NCBI GenBank assembly: GCA_037176885.1
Contig: JAWWNJ010000233.1
Span: 124,001 to 188,000 of the forward strand
Length of the DNA stretch: 64,000 nt
DNA from: Favolaschia claudopus
Taxonomy: Eukaryota; Basidiomycota; Agaricomycetes; Agaricales; Mycenaceae
Direction: 5' to 3'
A program made the position numbers and the translations under genes. Shown one piece after another: positions 53,610 through 64,000 of the stretch. Under the pieces are notes generated by a model. That model saw only the letters and a program-made list of their open reading frames with translations, ran no database searches and was not told where the DNA came from. Position 1 is the first letter of the stretch, and each line of letters opens with the position of its first letter.

Positions 53610-55693
53610 ATGCATCCCGATTTGCGCGTCAGTAATCTCGACAGACTTCCTCTGGCTCGTCGGGTGAGATTCTTTGGGCTTCCTTTGATTCGGCCTCTGC
53701 TCATGACTCATGAACGTGGTAGTTGCTGGCGAAGTCTTTAATCGCCGACACTTCGTTGACCTTGCTCACCCAGCTTTCCAATTCCATGCGAGAGGCTTCC
53801 CACCGTCCCGCCAGAATCAAAGAATTTCTACCCGTGTTCTACATCTTACTCGATCCCGCACGCATCCCCGAACTCGAGGCGCTTGACATTTTGGACCCAA
53901 ATACATACGGCAACTTATGGGGAGGAATAATCTCCCTCGATTGTCTCTCTCTCTCTCGTCTTTCCTTCTCAATCTTTCCGGATCTGTGGCCCCGGATCTC
54001 GGCCTGGTCTCTTTTTCTCGTTACGCACGAGGGATTTTTGTCCGGCGTGTTCGGCTCGGAGCAGACGAGAAGAGCCTCGCTCCAAATCATGGAATTCTGC
54101 GGTTATATGGCTCAAAATGCGGCCAACAAAGCCTCAATTCTTTCCAGTCCCACATCCCGCGTCCTTGCTATGCATTCCTGGGCGTGTTTCTCTCCGACTA
54201 ACATACCGAAGCATCAACACTCCCATCGACTCATTTACAATATCATCGTCGAGGGGAAATTTGGCTGGGACGACATTCCAGAACGACTGGCGGGGAGTGT
54301 ATCTGACCTAGCCCGCTTGATCATGCGGCAATGCGAACATATTGTTCCCCTCAAAAGCGCCCAATCCAATGTAGATCTAAACTGCGACAAACGGCACCTT
54401 CTGGTCATTGCGTTCGCACTCGTTGTGCATCTCGACGGTATCGACGACGAACAGGCGCACGAATTTCCCCTCCTTGCTGCGCTCGTACGACGTGGGTTCG
54501 TCAAAACAGTGACTATCACAGCCCGTGCCGTCAGTACCGGTAATGTCCCCTGCTCATCTCATCGCACCCCGAACGAACTGCCCTACTGCCTCACGTTTCT
54601 TCGGGAGGTCTTCCGGATCAGCAAGGGAAACCGGGAAATTCGGATGGCGTTACGATGCGAGGTGCTCCCCACATTACTGGAGCTATCCCGGCGTGAACAA
54701 CACCGATCCCTCGCAGAGAATAGCACTGTGCGAGGTCTCGTTGACGCCCTGACTCAATGCACTGTGTTCTATCATATTCTGGGAGACCTTTCGAAATACC
54801 TCGCGGAGATTGACGACCGCATCGACGAGTATCTATCGAAATTACCTGTGGATTACCAGGACGGGGATCTTGCAAACAGTTGGCGGACATTGCAAAAGGC
54901 GGTCGCGGAGCGCATGTACTACCGAACAGTTTTCGATTCCGAAAAATCACCATCGTTGGGTGTCTGCGGGAATGCGGAGGTCGGTGCCAATTTTCATTCT
55001 TTTTCTCTCAATAAACTCGAAACGCAGTGCGGAATAATCGCGGACAAGAAGAAACTTCGGCGGTGTTCCAGCTGCCGTGGGGTGATGTACTGCTCCCGAC
55101 AATGTCAAGCTTTAGATTGGCAGTCCCGCCACCGCTCGTCCTGTGCACTAGAGGAAGCGAGCTGCCGAAGTAAGCCGTTCTTTCAATGATCTTCGAATAT
55201 TTTTGTGACGCCTGCTTAACTCGAATTAGATCTGCGTCTCAATTACACGCACCAAGAATATGGGTTCCTACTTCATTTAGTCCACTACGACTATTTGAGG
55301 GAGCGGCTGTTCATAGCTGCGCAACATATACAAGGCTGGGCAGACAAACCCGGTGCTTGGTTTTTCACCCAATTCGACTATCGAAGGTTCCCTGCCAAGG
55401 TAGCGACGTTTTCAGGCAAGGAGCAGTCCCTTGGCGCGCTTCGAGGCTCAGGATTCATGGATGTACGGCTGATCACTCTGCCGTACGGGTTAAATGGTTC
55501 TCGGGACCTTGGAATGATCAAGGTGTCGAGGGAAAGTTCAGTGGTACCAGATAAACTCAAGGATATCGCGGTGCGTATGGTTTCTGAATCACTGACCAAC
55601 AGGCAACTTTCGGATGAATGCAAAGCTGCGATGGAGCTGGAGGGTTTGACGATGATGACATGGGATGCCTCTACTCCGGAGGTTTTTTATTAG
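53610..55693 (+). CDS. MYND-type zinc finger protein 4
   Basis: Four exons: 53610-53663 (MHPDLRVSNLDRLPLARR), 53723-54979, 55028-55169 and 55230-55693. Helical region: EFLPVFYILLDPARIPELEA, FPDLWPRISAWSLFLVTHEG, DLARLIMRQCEHIVPL. MYND finger: VCGNAE at the exon border, then CGIIADKKKLRRCSSCRGVM, YCSRQCQALDW, HRSSC. C-terminal domain: GFMDVRLITLPYG, VPDKLKDIAVRM. All borders are canonical and no frame break is seen. Stop TAG 55691-55693. Last member of the tandem array. Confidence 0.87.
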
Positions 55694-56879
55694 TGTTTCC
55701 ATCTAGTAGAGTTGACCTGCTGCGCGTTGTATTTACCTTTGAGACGAGCCTGCTTCAATAATCATTAACTGCTACGAGCTCTCATGATGTGTATGCGAAC
55801 GGTAAGTTGACAACAAACGAATTACAGTTCAGCGATGGAACTCTGAATAAAAACCACTGAATATTGTAAATTTGTGGACGATTGTACGCGATCACCCTTC
55901 CTCTTCTCCCTCAGCATCTGCCTCCTCATCACACGGAATCTGGAGCGCAAGAAGGGAGCGATGACGATGACATCACTCCGCTAACGTCCGAGTCGCGACA
56001 CTCCTTCTTTCGAGTCTGAATCTTTTCCCTTGCCCTCCTCGTCTGCATCTGACTGACCAACTCTGTCTCGTCACTTCATCCGATTGCCTCCCCCGCTGCC
56101 AACCCTTCTCTTCCGAAGATGATCCAAGTCGGTGACAAAGAAACCAAAGGAGCACCACCCCAAAGAGCCCTTCCCATCTCAATCCCCCGCCCGATCGAGA
56201 GGCAGTGTGATGGCTGGGTCGAGGAGTAGCGTTTCGGAGTGGAAGGCAAGGGGGAAGTCAGTGACCGCCGTCTGCCACCGCCAGCAAGTATTCTCCCTCA
56301 TCGCACACACGCGAAATGACGAAGACGGGTGAGCCCAGGAAGCGATTGGGGAGGAGATTCAGGCTGGACGAGGATGGACAGGTAAAGCGTGAGTTTAGAC
56401 GCGGCAGAACGGTACTAGTGGGGAGGCTGGCGAGATGAAGCCGCGAGGCGGGAATGCGGGACGATGAGACAAGACGACTCCGAAGCCTCGGTGTGCGGGT
56501 GGCGTCTACTGCGGGATGCATCGAATCCGATCTGGAAGGAGACACAATGGTCAGCGAACGAGACTTCTGTAAACGGGAAAGAACAATACACACCCTCTGC
56601 CTTCTGCCCCTCATCTTATCGTCTATTCCGTCCGCCTCCGCCTCCTCTTCCTCCGCCTCCACTCATCAGCCTCTCATCATCTCCACGGTACCGCGCGATA
56701 CCCGCCCATCGCACCATCATTCCCGCTGCGCTGCTCTCATCGCCATCTCCCTGCCCTCGCCCGCCATAGCTGCTGGCACCCCAGACCGCAAACGAGCACA
56801 AAGCACGTCATATCCACGTTGGCGGTGTTACCGAACGCCAGACGAGCCCCTGACCCTCGTATCCCTGCCGCACGTGAGC

Positions 56880-58030
56880 GAGGAAAAGAAGAGGAATGTC
56901 GTGCTGGTGTGCAATGCCGGCGTTCGTTCGTACATATGCGGAGCATCGACCACGACGCCGCCATCGAGGCGTAAGGAAGGCCGCCAGGGGCACGAGTCGA
57001 TGCTGCCGCTGCTGAAGAAGGAGGAGAGACAATCGGCCGCGATAATAAAAAGGAGAATTGAGACGTCCGCACCATTGTCATCTCTTTGATTTCCCTCCTT
57101 GTCGTCTACCCCTCGCCCACCTCCCCTCAGTGCACCGCAGACTGCGAACCAGTGAACGCCTTGTCCACATAGCAACGGACGACGAAGCTCTCGTTTCCTA
57201 CTGCGCCTCTTTGCCTACCCTCACCAGCCTCTCCTCCCCGCTCCCCAGCCCGCAAACTAGTGAGCGTGTCCACGTAGACGGTGACACCGCGAACGAAAGA
57301 CGGAGCTCTTCATCCTCACTTCCCGCCGCACCTACGCGGGGAGGAGAGGAGTGTCGGGTTAGCGGGCGAGACGAGAGTATCGACACCTGCTATAGAGCGC
57401 CGCCACCAGATGGCGGAGGGTCCACCGGCACCATGCGCCGCTGCTGAAAGAGTTGATGACTGCCGATGATACCGGGGAATGCAGTGTCATGACCCGGCTT
57501 TCGAGCTCCTTCTCGCCCTAGTCGACATCTCCACATCCACAAAACGTCGTCGAGGCTTGTGCAGCGCCCACCGCGAAGAGCAGGTGAGCTATGACGATGC
57601 GTTCGGTCGTAGACTGACGCCACCGCCGGGCTCGAAGGAAGGTCTGCCAGCGTCACCAGCTGGTGCTGCTTCTGCTGAAGAACGAAGAGGATTTCGTCTA
57701 TGAGCGACGAAGAAAACGGAAAGAATGGGAAGGCACGTACCTTGCATATCCACAAGTCGTCTTCGAAGCTTGCGGAGCGCCCACTGCGAAAAGCGGGTGA
57801 GCTCTGATGGTGCATTGGTAGGCGTGGGCTGACGCCGCCGTCGAGGGTGAGGTGGGGAAGGACCACTGGCGTGGCAAGACGGGGTTGCCGCTGCTGAAGC
57901 AGAAGAAGGAGAAGGGAGATTCGCTGATGAGCGCCGAGGATACAAAGGGAATGCAGGTAGACACACGTACCATCGTCATCTACACAGCTTTCCACCTCCT
58001 TCTCGCCCTATTTGCCATCGCCCGCCTTCC
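56880..58030. repeat. Degenerate tandem repeats of about 215 bp
   Basis: Shared landmarks recur in the same order: GCAGCGCCCACCGCGAA (57560) with GGAGCGCCCACTGCGAA (57772); TGACGCCGCC... (56960, 57617, 57832); and GCTGCTGAAG tracts (57007, 57440, 57672, 57893). The clearest pair is offset by about 213-215 bases, and the 56960-to-57617 distance is about three such periods. Units have diverged and vary in length. Confidence 0.5.
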
Positions 58031-59741
58031 TTATCCACTGCTGGTCGTCTGGGAAGGCTCTTGCAGCCATCCTCGTTGCCCTGGCGACGATGCCGCAGTA
58101 CTAGTTCCTAGTCGTGATCTAACGCTGCCGCCACGGGCGAGGTGAGACAGTGATACAGAGCCGGTGCCGTTAAGCGCAGCCGCCGTCTGCTCGTGTTTCG
58201 GCGTATCCGATCCTGCCACTCACAGCTGAAGGGTAATGCGTCGGGGTGAGACAAGGGGAGTGGTACTATACGAGAAGTCGAAGATGAGGATTTTGTCGCA
58301 GAAAGGATAGCTGAATGATAGTGAGATAAGTTAACGGGAATGCGAGGGCGAGCCTTGGCGAACCTCCGCATATAGCCTGATTGAGCCCTACAGACACAGT
58401 GCACACCAGCGACGATCGATGCAAGCAGAGGATTCATCTGGTAGGTACGGGAAAGAGTACAGTACATACGTGGAGGTTCGTTTGAAGGGATGTCACGACG
58501 TTACAAGTAACGTTGTGATGTGACCAGCCGTGACTCTTCTGAACCTCGACCACCATGTCGAGATTTTACTGGCCCCAGAACTCGAAAGCAACCTATTCTC
58601 TGGCTGCTCTGAAGTGCTGCTACAATCATACTCTAAGCGCTGCTATGAAAAGCTTGTTCTAAGCGGTACGAAAATGCCTAACTTGAATTCAATTTTCAAG
58701 TTCGAAACATGGCTGGCAGTGTTGTTTCAATTTGCAAGACAACCCTAGATCTCAACGCACAACTTGCTCTCCGTGCAGATAACAAGCTAAATTACTTCTT
58801 GTCTTGTCTCTTTCCGTTAATTGTATCTCAATACTCTTCTCGTCGACTCTGAATTTCAGCACACGGTGTGTCCCAAGGCTCTGTCCCATGTAGAAAGCCA
58901 CTGAAAGGGATCTTAGACCCTGTCGCTTCAGCGGAGCTCGAAACAGCACAGTTCTGGGCGGTTTGCCATGCTCTCTATATGCGTCAAACCTTTCTCATTT
59001 CCCGACTTGCCACTGTTACCAGACAGTCGACATCGCATCGAGATTCGATTGAGATGCATGAGTCTACCTGTAGATACTCAGGACTTCAACAGAATCAGTG
59101 CCAGACGACCAGTTCAAATTGATGTCGCCTCGTTTGTAATCCCACCGTGAAGATCCAGCGCCCTCACAAGATACAATAGAAGACCCGAATAAAACTGACG
59201 TTGTTGAGTTCAGCTATTGGCGGCCTGATCAACCCAGTTGATCACTTGGTCGACGTATAAGTAGGTGACTCGAATTGTGGCAATTCAATCATTACTCGCT
59301 CTCATGAACAGGTTGTCCTACATATGACTCGTTGCTCCGAGTTTACACAAAGAACATGAATCATTATTCCCAGACATGAAATACTCCGTATGACGTTAGA
59401 CAAGGATTACTGTAATATGTTGTGCCGCAAAAAATCGCTCAATGATTTAGCCGAAGTTGGAGTACACATTTGACTGACTCGGGATTGATGTTGACTACAT
59501 ACGGGCTTGATTGTGTCGAAATGATCAGCAGCGAATCCCATTGTGAGCAGAGTCAGCGTCTCCTCCGGTGGCGTAGCCTACTTAGACTGGCATCTAAATG
59601 AGGAGTCAAGTTGATGTGTTCGCCAGATCATCGCGTGATGGAGTCGAAATAATCAACAACGATTTCCATTGTGAAAAGAGTCATCCTATTCCACTGCTCT
59701 AGCGCACGTCGATTTAGATACAAGAAGACGATCCATGCAGG

Positions 59742-59749
59742 TATAAATA
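59742..59749 (+). promoter_or_regulatory. TATA box of the small gene at 59846
   Basis: TATAAATA, about 100 bases before the ATG. Confidence 0.55.
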
Positions 59750-59845
59750 GGGTTGCAGCAGAGCACAAGGAGAACCATTGCGGATTCCCCAATTTCGCAT
59801 TCTCCTCTCGGCGCTCGCGATACACTTCAGCCTTCTATCTTAGCC

Positions 59846-60536
59846 ATGGCCGATCCCACTGTATTGGACCTGACACGTAGCATCGATAATGACGGTGGAC
59901 GCCTAGTCATCTGGCAGGCGCACATGAATAAGGAGCTGGACCTTGCGATCATGCCGAACGGATTATCTGCACAAATAATTCATCGAAGAGACAATAACCG
60001 GACCGAAGGGATCGAAATTCATTCACTAGGATATCCAGGAAAATACTTTCTCAACCATAAAGGTATCTTGAACAATGTGCGTTACCAAGTAACGCTCGAT
60101 ATCGATCTTTCGAGCGGGACGGGACAGTGAGTAAATTTGTGGCTTCAACATCTTTGAGCTTGCGTTGACTTGCAGTAGCATGACCTTCAACGGGCGGCCT
60201 GCTTTTGACATCATAATCTCAGCAGTACCCGACAGATCCGGGGCAAGGCCCATGGCATACGAGGTGTGAAAATCCCATATGACTTCTGAGTATGCACCGC
60301 TAAACACTGTCGGTGTATTCCAGCTTCGCAAAGTTCATTTGCCAGGTGAAGTATATGCCAGGGCAGTCATGGATAAAGTCCAAGGAAGATGGCATCCGAG
60401 TGACAAGCCCGATACAAAGGCGTGGTCGACTGCGACATTCATGAATCATAATCCTAGCAATCATGTCGTGGCAAGAGTGGCCCTGTTAGGACTAATGATG
60501 TTCATGGAACAGGATGTGCATCATGACATTCCCTGA
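59846..60536 (+). CDS. Small protein of unknown function
   Basis: Not recognised with confidence. Three exons: 59846 to about 60127, an exon after an intron ending TTGCAG near 60175, and a third after an intron ending TTCCAG near 60324. The frame is open to TGA 60534-60536, giving about 180 residues. It begins MADPTVLDLTRSIDNDGGRL and contains GIEIHSLGYPGKYFLNHKG, a short beta-rich region YQVTLDIDLSSGTG, and KVHLPGEVYARAVMDKVQ. No signal peptide, membrane helix or cysteine motif. The alternating beta-strand feel loosely recalls tubby/LURP-like small fungal proteins, but that is a guess. The ATG is chosen because it follows a TATA box and the frame then reads cleanly across both introns. Confidence 0.6.
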
Positions 60537-60802
60537 GTGGACTTGAGCCTACTGTGATTGTATTGTACCTTTGTTATATATGTGAATGTATTCGAGCGTA
60601 TCAGAAATGTGAACCCTGCACAAAACAACCAGCTTGCCGTCACTATATGAGACTGCGGACCGAAATCGTACGACTGAAAATTCACAATTGACGGATGATG
60701 TCCTTCGAACAACTGTTATGCCCGACACTATTCAGACAGCGCAGGGGAACGTACCTCTCGCCAACTATCGCTCAAGGCTGCAGAACGAGCAACGGCTCTG
60801 AA
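60537..60802. other. Convergent intergenic spacer
   Basis: Between the 3' ends of the small gene (+) and the F-box gene (-). Nothing recognised. Confidence 0.3.
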
Positions 60803-61969
60803 CTACAGTGAAACACTGGAGTTAGTAACGGAAATTGAGAACAACCGTCCGAAACTAACCGTATTTCTTGACACTGCCGCATGAAAATCGACGTCGATTT
60901 GGTTGTCCGAGCCATAGGATTCCGCCGCGGCTTCAAATTCGATCAGGCACCCAGAGATTTGGGAATCGGACAAGATAATGTCCAGCGGTTTCCATATATC
61001 ATCTGTTATCTCGAAGGGATCCTCGACACAGAAAACTATCGTGTGAAGGCGGTGAGGAGAGCGAATAGTCGCCAGCGTGCGACGAAGGCTGACGGTTATT
61101 TGATCGTGCAAGGTGACTCTAAGGATGGCGAGATTGGAAAAGGCGGACAAATCGACGCCATCCGCAAGCTATGAGATTTCATTCAAGGAGCAGTTTCGGC
61201 GCGGAGATTATATACGCACCCAGCCGTTGATTTCAAGGAAATTGATCATTGCCTTAGTTTGAGCAGGTATTGTGTCCCACATGATCGATCGTCCGTCCGA
61301 TAAGATGAGCGCTTTCAGATGCGAGATGTCTAGTGGGTATAGCAAGTTCGGGGCCAGGCTCTGAGGCCGATCATCGCCTAGATTTGATAAGCTGACCCCC
61401 AGCGACTTGAGGCGCACAACTGGGTAGTCTCTTGGGTCGACACAACTCTGCCATCGAGCACATCGAAGATCGAAATGCTTGATGGTCAAAGTAACCGAAA
61501 GTAATACACGCATGATCAATGGATCCGGGGAGGTGGCGTCTACCTCGAGAGTTCGAAGGGTTGGAAGTTGTAAGAGCGGTTTGAGTGTGTCCAGGAAACA
61601 CGAATGATGCAGGGACAGAGTTAATTTGTCCAAGCGTGTAAATGGCAGGTTGGACATCTTCCCAATTGTAGGGGACGATAAGAAACGAGATACAATAGTC
61701 AGACGGCGAACATAGCTCAAAAGACGAGGGGAGGCGGTCACGGTCGAGCAAAACTGAAGTACAGTCTTGTCGGTGTACAGAAAACAATAGTTTGAAAGAT
61801 GTGGAGCTCGATAGAGATTGGATTGTGCGATATCCACCCAAGAACGAGCGACAAGTGAGGCAGAGACAAGGTCGCGCGGAGAGCCCGATAGAAAGTCAAC
61901 ACAGCGATCCAATAGCTCCTGGATAGCCAGCGGATGAAGTGTCTCCGAGCCTGAGTCCTCTGCTCGCAT
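60803..61969 (-). CDS. F-box protein
   Basis: Probable SCF adaptor. Exon 1 61969-61220 from ATG (MRAEDSGSETLHPLAIQ): F-box LLDRCVDFLSGSPRDLVSAS, LVARSWVDIAQSNLYRAPHL, then leucine-rich segments (LLSYVRRLTIVSRFL, FTRLDKLTLSLHHS, LTIKHFDLRCARW, HLKALILSDGR). Intron 61219-61169 (GTGCGT...TAG). Exon 2 starts LADGVDLSAFSNLAILRVTL and runs to 60803. The last few codons after SRNT may be an intron read-through, as the paralogue at 31299 diverges at the same point. Head to head with the GATA gene, about 390 bp apart. Confidence 0.85.
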
Positions 61970-62359
61970 GATGACTCGTGGAGAGAAGTACACGTGGCCC
62001 ACCTGATCAGTTTTCTTGATCGACTCGAATGCGATGTTTTCTCAGGCTATCGGGATTCGGCATTTGCCACTAATCATGATCAGCTGATTCAGATGCCATA
62101 CATTTGCTCCAGAGTCCATAGACGGTTAGACCAGTAGACCTGCGTGACTACAAATTCTGTTGACTCGGAATGTCACCGAGCGCCTTGTCTTTGAGGTACA
62201 TACGTATGGACCCACAGCGTTAGTGTCTTTTGTTTGGTTGTTCTTGTAAGTTTGTCGATCCGATCCCATGGGAGTCAAGTATAAAAGCGACAAGGCGCAA
62301 TCCACGGCGATTCCACGCCACAACTTGAGCCCACAACCCTTTTCCTTTTCGCATTCTTC
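61970..62359. promoter_or_regulatory. Divergent promoter region, F-box and GATA genes
   Basis: About 390 bp between two divergent starts. On the GATA side a TATA box TATAAAAG lies at 62280-62287, about 75 bases before the ATG. No clear TATA on the F-box side. Confidence 0.5.
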
Positions 62360-63535
62360 ATGCTGCCCTGCGCAATGTTGGATGGATATTGTTACAAGCC
62401 GACTGCGGAAGGGATCGATGAGGTGCGCAATAGATTCAATGATGTTTTGAATCCGCCGTTCATTCCGCTTCAGTACCGTTCCTCCGTCTTTAGCGGGTCA
62501 CCGGCGGCGTTTACGAATGTGTATCAGCCAGAACCCTTGGCCTACGACCCCACAAGCACCGGCCTTTCGCACCCGGCAGCGGGTTCCGAACGGTTTACTT
62601 CATTCCAATATGTGGACCAAATCATGTATAACCCTCAGCATCCATATTCTGCCCTCCAAAACTCTTCTCGTCAGTCATCGCAAATCATTCCGTTGGCTCT
62701 CAGTCCCGACACTTTTCCTATGTTAGACGGTGTTCAGGAATATCGATATCCAGCGCAAGGGCATCAATTTCTTGTGCGGAATTCGTTCAGAGACCCCAGG
62801 TCCACCTCCGGGTTTCCCATTGAGACACTTCATGGCACACAGGCGGACCTCCAAGGGGCTCATTGGTTGGAGACCCCTACAGGTGCTGCTACGCTCCATT
62901 CAAACATTGCTACATTCGATGGAGTAGTAAACTATCCGAGTCAATCAGCACCACCAATCGAACGCTTTGCGGAAGATATCATAACCCCCTCCGGGAATCC
63001 TCAGGAATGCAACAGGTCCTTGTCTGCGGGTTGGCAATACTCCGGATCCACAGCTTCCGAAATTTCGCAGACTCCAGGTCAGTCGACGCCACTGGTAGGA
63101 GCACAACACGGTGACAATGCAGAGAGTTCTTTGTACACATCTGCGTCCGCCGCTTTGCCTTATTCCTCTACAAATAGTCTTTCTACCCCCGAAACCCCAT
63201 GTGTCAAGAAATCACGCAGACGAAAGTGCTCCAATTGCGGCAAAACAGTCGCCGCTGCATGGCGACGCGATCCATCAACTAATGAAACACTCTGCAATGC
63301 ATGCGGATTATTCCTCATTCAGCGCGGAGTGCATCGTCCTCCTAGTATGGATGACCCTAAGCGTAAAGATAAAAAATGCATGCATTGCGGCGAGCAGAGG
63401 AAAACCGTTTATTTTCGTTTCAAGACGTTTTTGCGGCTGTGTAATGCTTGTATGTTGCTCGTGCGCTTGGACGATGGGGAGAGGGTTCGGCCTAGAAAAC
63501 GACGACAACGTAGAGGCGAACTTTCGCCGGAGTAA
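62360..63535 (+). CDS. GATA-type zinc finger protein with two fingers
   Basis: Probable transcription factor, 391 residues, single exon from ATG 62360 to TAA 63533-63535; an in-frame ATG 15 bases later (MLDGYCYKP) is a possible start. Residues 1-275 are low-complexity, rich in serine, proline, glutamine and tyrosine. Finger 1 is CSNC...CNAC with 18 residues between the cysteine pairs, and keeps AAAWRRDPSTNETL as expected for DNA contact. Finger 2 is CMHC...CNAC with 17 residues between, but has YFRFKTFLRL in place of the conserved tryptophan region, so it may not bind DNA in the usual way. It ends in a basic tail RPRKRRQRRG, a likely nuclear signal. Confidence 0.88.
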   Translation: MLPCAMLDGYCYKPTAEGIDEVRNRFNDVLNPPFIPLQYRSSVFSGSPAAFTNVYQPEPLAYDPTSTGLSHPAAGSERFTSFQYVDQIMYNPQHPYSALQNSSRQSSQIIPLALSPDTFPMLDGVQEYRYPAQGHQFLVRNSFRDPRSTSGFPIETLHGTQADLQGAHWLETPTGAATLHSNIATFDGVVNYPSQSAPPIERFAEDIITPSGNPQECNRSLSAGWQYSGSTASEISQTPGQSTPLVGAQHGDNAESSLYTSASAALPYSSTNSLSTPETPCVKKSRRRKCSNCGKTVAAAWRRDPSTNETLCNACGLFLIQRGVHRPPSMDDPKRKDKKCMHCGEQRKTVYFRFKTFLRLCNACMLLVRLDDGERVRPRKRRQRRGELSPE

Positions 63536-64000
63536 TAGGCGGAAGCTTGAGTCTTTCACAATACAGCAGATCGGCAGTGGGCGAGGATTCAAATGTTCGG
63601 TGATAGCATATATACTTAGACAGATATGGTTTGTACGCATATAAAAATGAAGTCAAATGTTCTATCATCAAAGCTATATTATCCGTCGAGTCGCAAAAAC
63701 CAGAAAATCTGAACATCTCCGAGATCCCCGAACTGAATTCAATGAGGCCGACTTACTTATTATATAATCATTCAGTCTGGCGGTTGTTCCCGCGGCGCTT
63801 CCTGGCTCTATGTTTTCGCAGGGAGGGTACATCTTGAACCACCTTTATACATTCCCCGAAGGTTATATGATTTAAAACTGGTGAGTAATAGAAATACGAG
63901 ACATATTTGGGTAACTTGGCCGCTTTTCGCCGGCGGCCAACCACTCAAACCGAACCCACTCATTTCAACGGCTCTCAACGTCCTTCAAGCGAGAGAAATA
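63536..64000. other. 3' flank, no gene seen
   Basis: Downstream of the GATA gene to the window edge. Nothing recognised. Confidence 0.35.

Larger units (their letters stand above)
55694..59845. other. Long non-coding region
   Basis: About 4.1 kb without a supportable gene. The first half (55.9-58.5 kb) is rich in simple-sequence and repeated units; the second half (58.5-59.8 kb) is AT-richer with nothing recognised. Long minus-strand frames at 57390-57995 reflect the repeat units rather than a known protein. Confidence 0.45.

Noticed and set aside
57390..57995. 201-residue minus-strand repeat-like protein
   Set aside because: Frame follows the DNA repeat units and lacks any domain; reported as a repeat instead.
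1..64000. CRISPR arrays, rRNA genes, bacterial operons
   Set aside because: No regularly spaced short repeats, no rRNA-like sequence, and gene structure is eukaryotic throughout.

Overview
The window is a gene-dense nuclear stretch from a basidiomycete fungus, most likely an Agaricomycete. The evidence is many short introns (about 45-75 nt, GTNNGT...YAG), and small families of F-box proteins, MYND-finger proteins and multi-pass membrane proteins of a kind expanded in mushroom genomes. Ty3/gypsy, Copia-type and LINE retroelements are also present. No bacterial operon, CRISPR array or rRNA gene is visible. Exon joins were read by eye from splice signals, frame and comparison between paralogues inside the window.

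Layout. 0.4-3.2 kb: multi-exon membrane protein (copy A). 3.2-5.8 kb: non-coding, with strongly purine-biased low-complexity DNA. 5.8-7.6 kb: F-box/LRR-like gene. 8.1-9.4 kb (-): BTB/POZ gene. 10.2-13.2 kb: F-box pseudogene split by a gag-only LTR retroelement with near-identical LTRs and a 5-bp target duplication. 13.8 kb: tRNA-like sequence. 14.1-15.8 kb (-): secreted DUF1254/DUF1214 gene carrying two apparent 1-nt frameshifts. 16.9-18.6 kb: short-chain dehydrogenase. 18.7-19.4 kb: truncated relative of the MYND family. 19.9-31.0 kb: a LINE (ORF1 plus endonuclease/RT ORF2) into which a complete Ty3/gypsy element (23,906-30,963; 177-bp LTRs that look identical) has inserted. 31.3-32.5 kb (-): F-box gene. 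34.3-36.7 kb: membrane protein copy B, paralogue of the first gene. 38.0-40.0 kb: O-methyltransferase. 40-43.9 kb: no confident gene. 43.9-44.3 kb: candidate small gene with a 3-nt first exon. 44.4-55.7 kb: four tandem MYND-finger paralogues, the first two each preceded by a divergent decayed minus-strand segment. 55.7-59.8 kb: non-coding, with degenerate repeats of about 215 bp. 59.8-60.5 kb: small unrecognised gene. 60.8-62.0 kb (-): F-box gene. 62.4-63.5 kb: GATA-type factor with two zinc fingers.

The genes do not form an obvious pathway. The O-methyltransferase, the dehydrogenase and the DUF1254 protein are isolated. The recurring theme is duplication and decay: F-box, MYND and membrane-protein families each exist as intact copies plus broken ones, and retroelements have landed in one of them.

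The most unusual signals are in the Ty3/gypsy element. The gag-pol junction is a T5 run on the gag stop codon, followed at once by a two-part stem-loop. The spacer between protease and RT carries a repeated 43-nt hairpin cassette in at least four full copies; the inner stems change sequence while staying paired, and all copies lie in the same reading frame.
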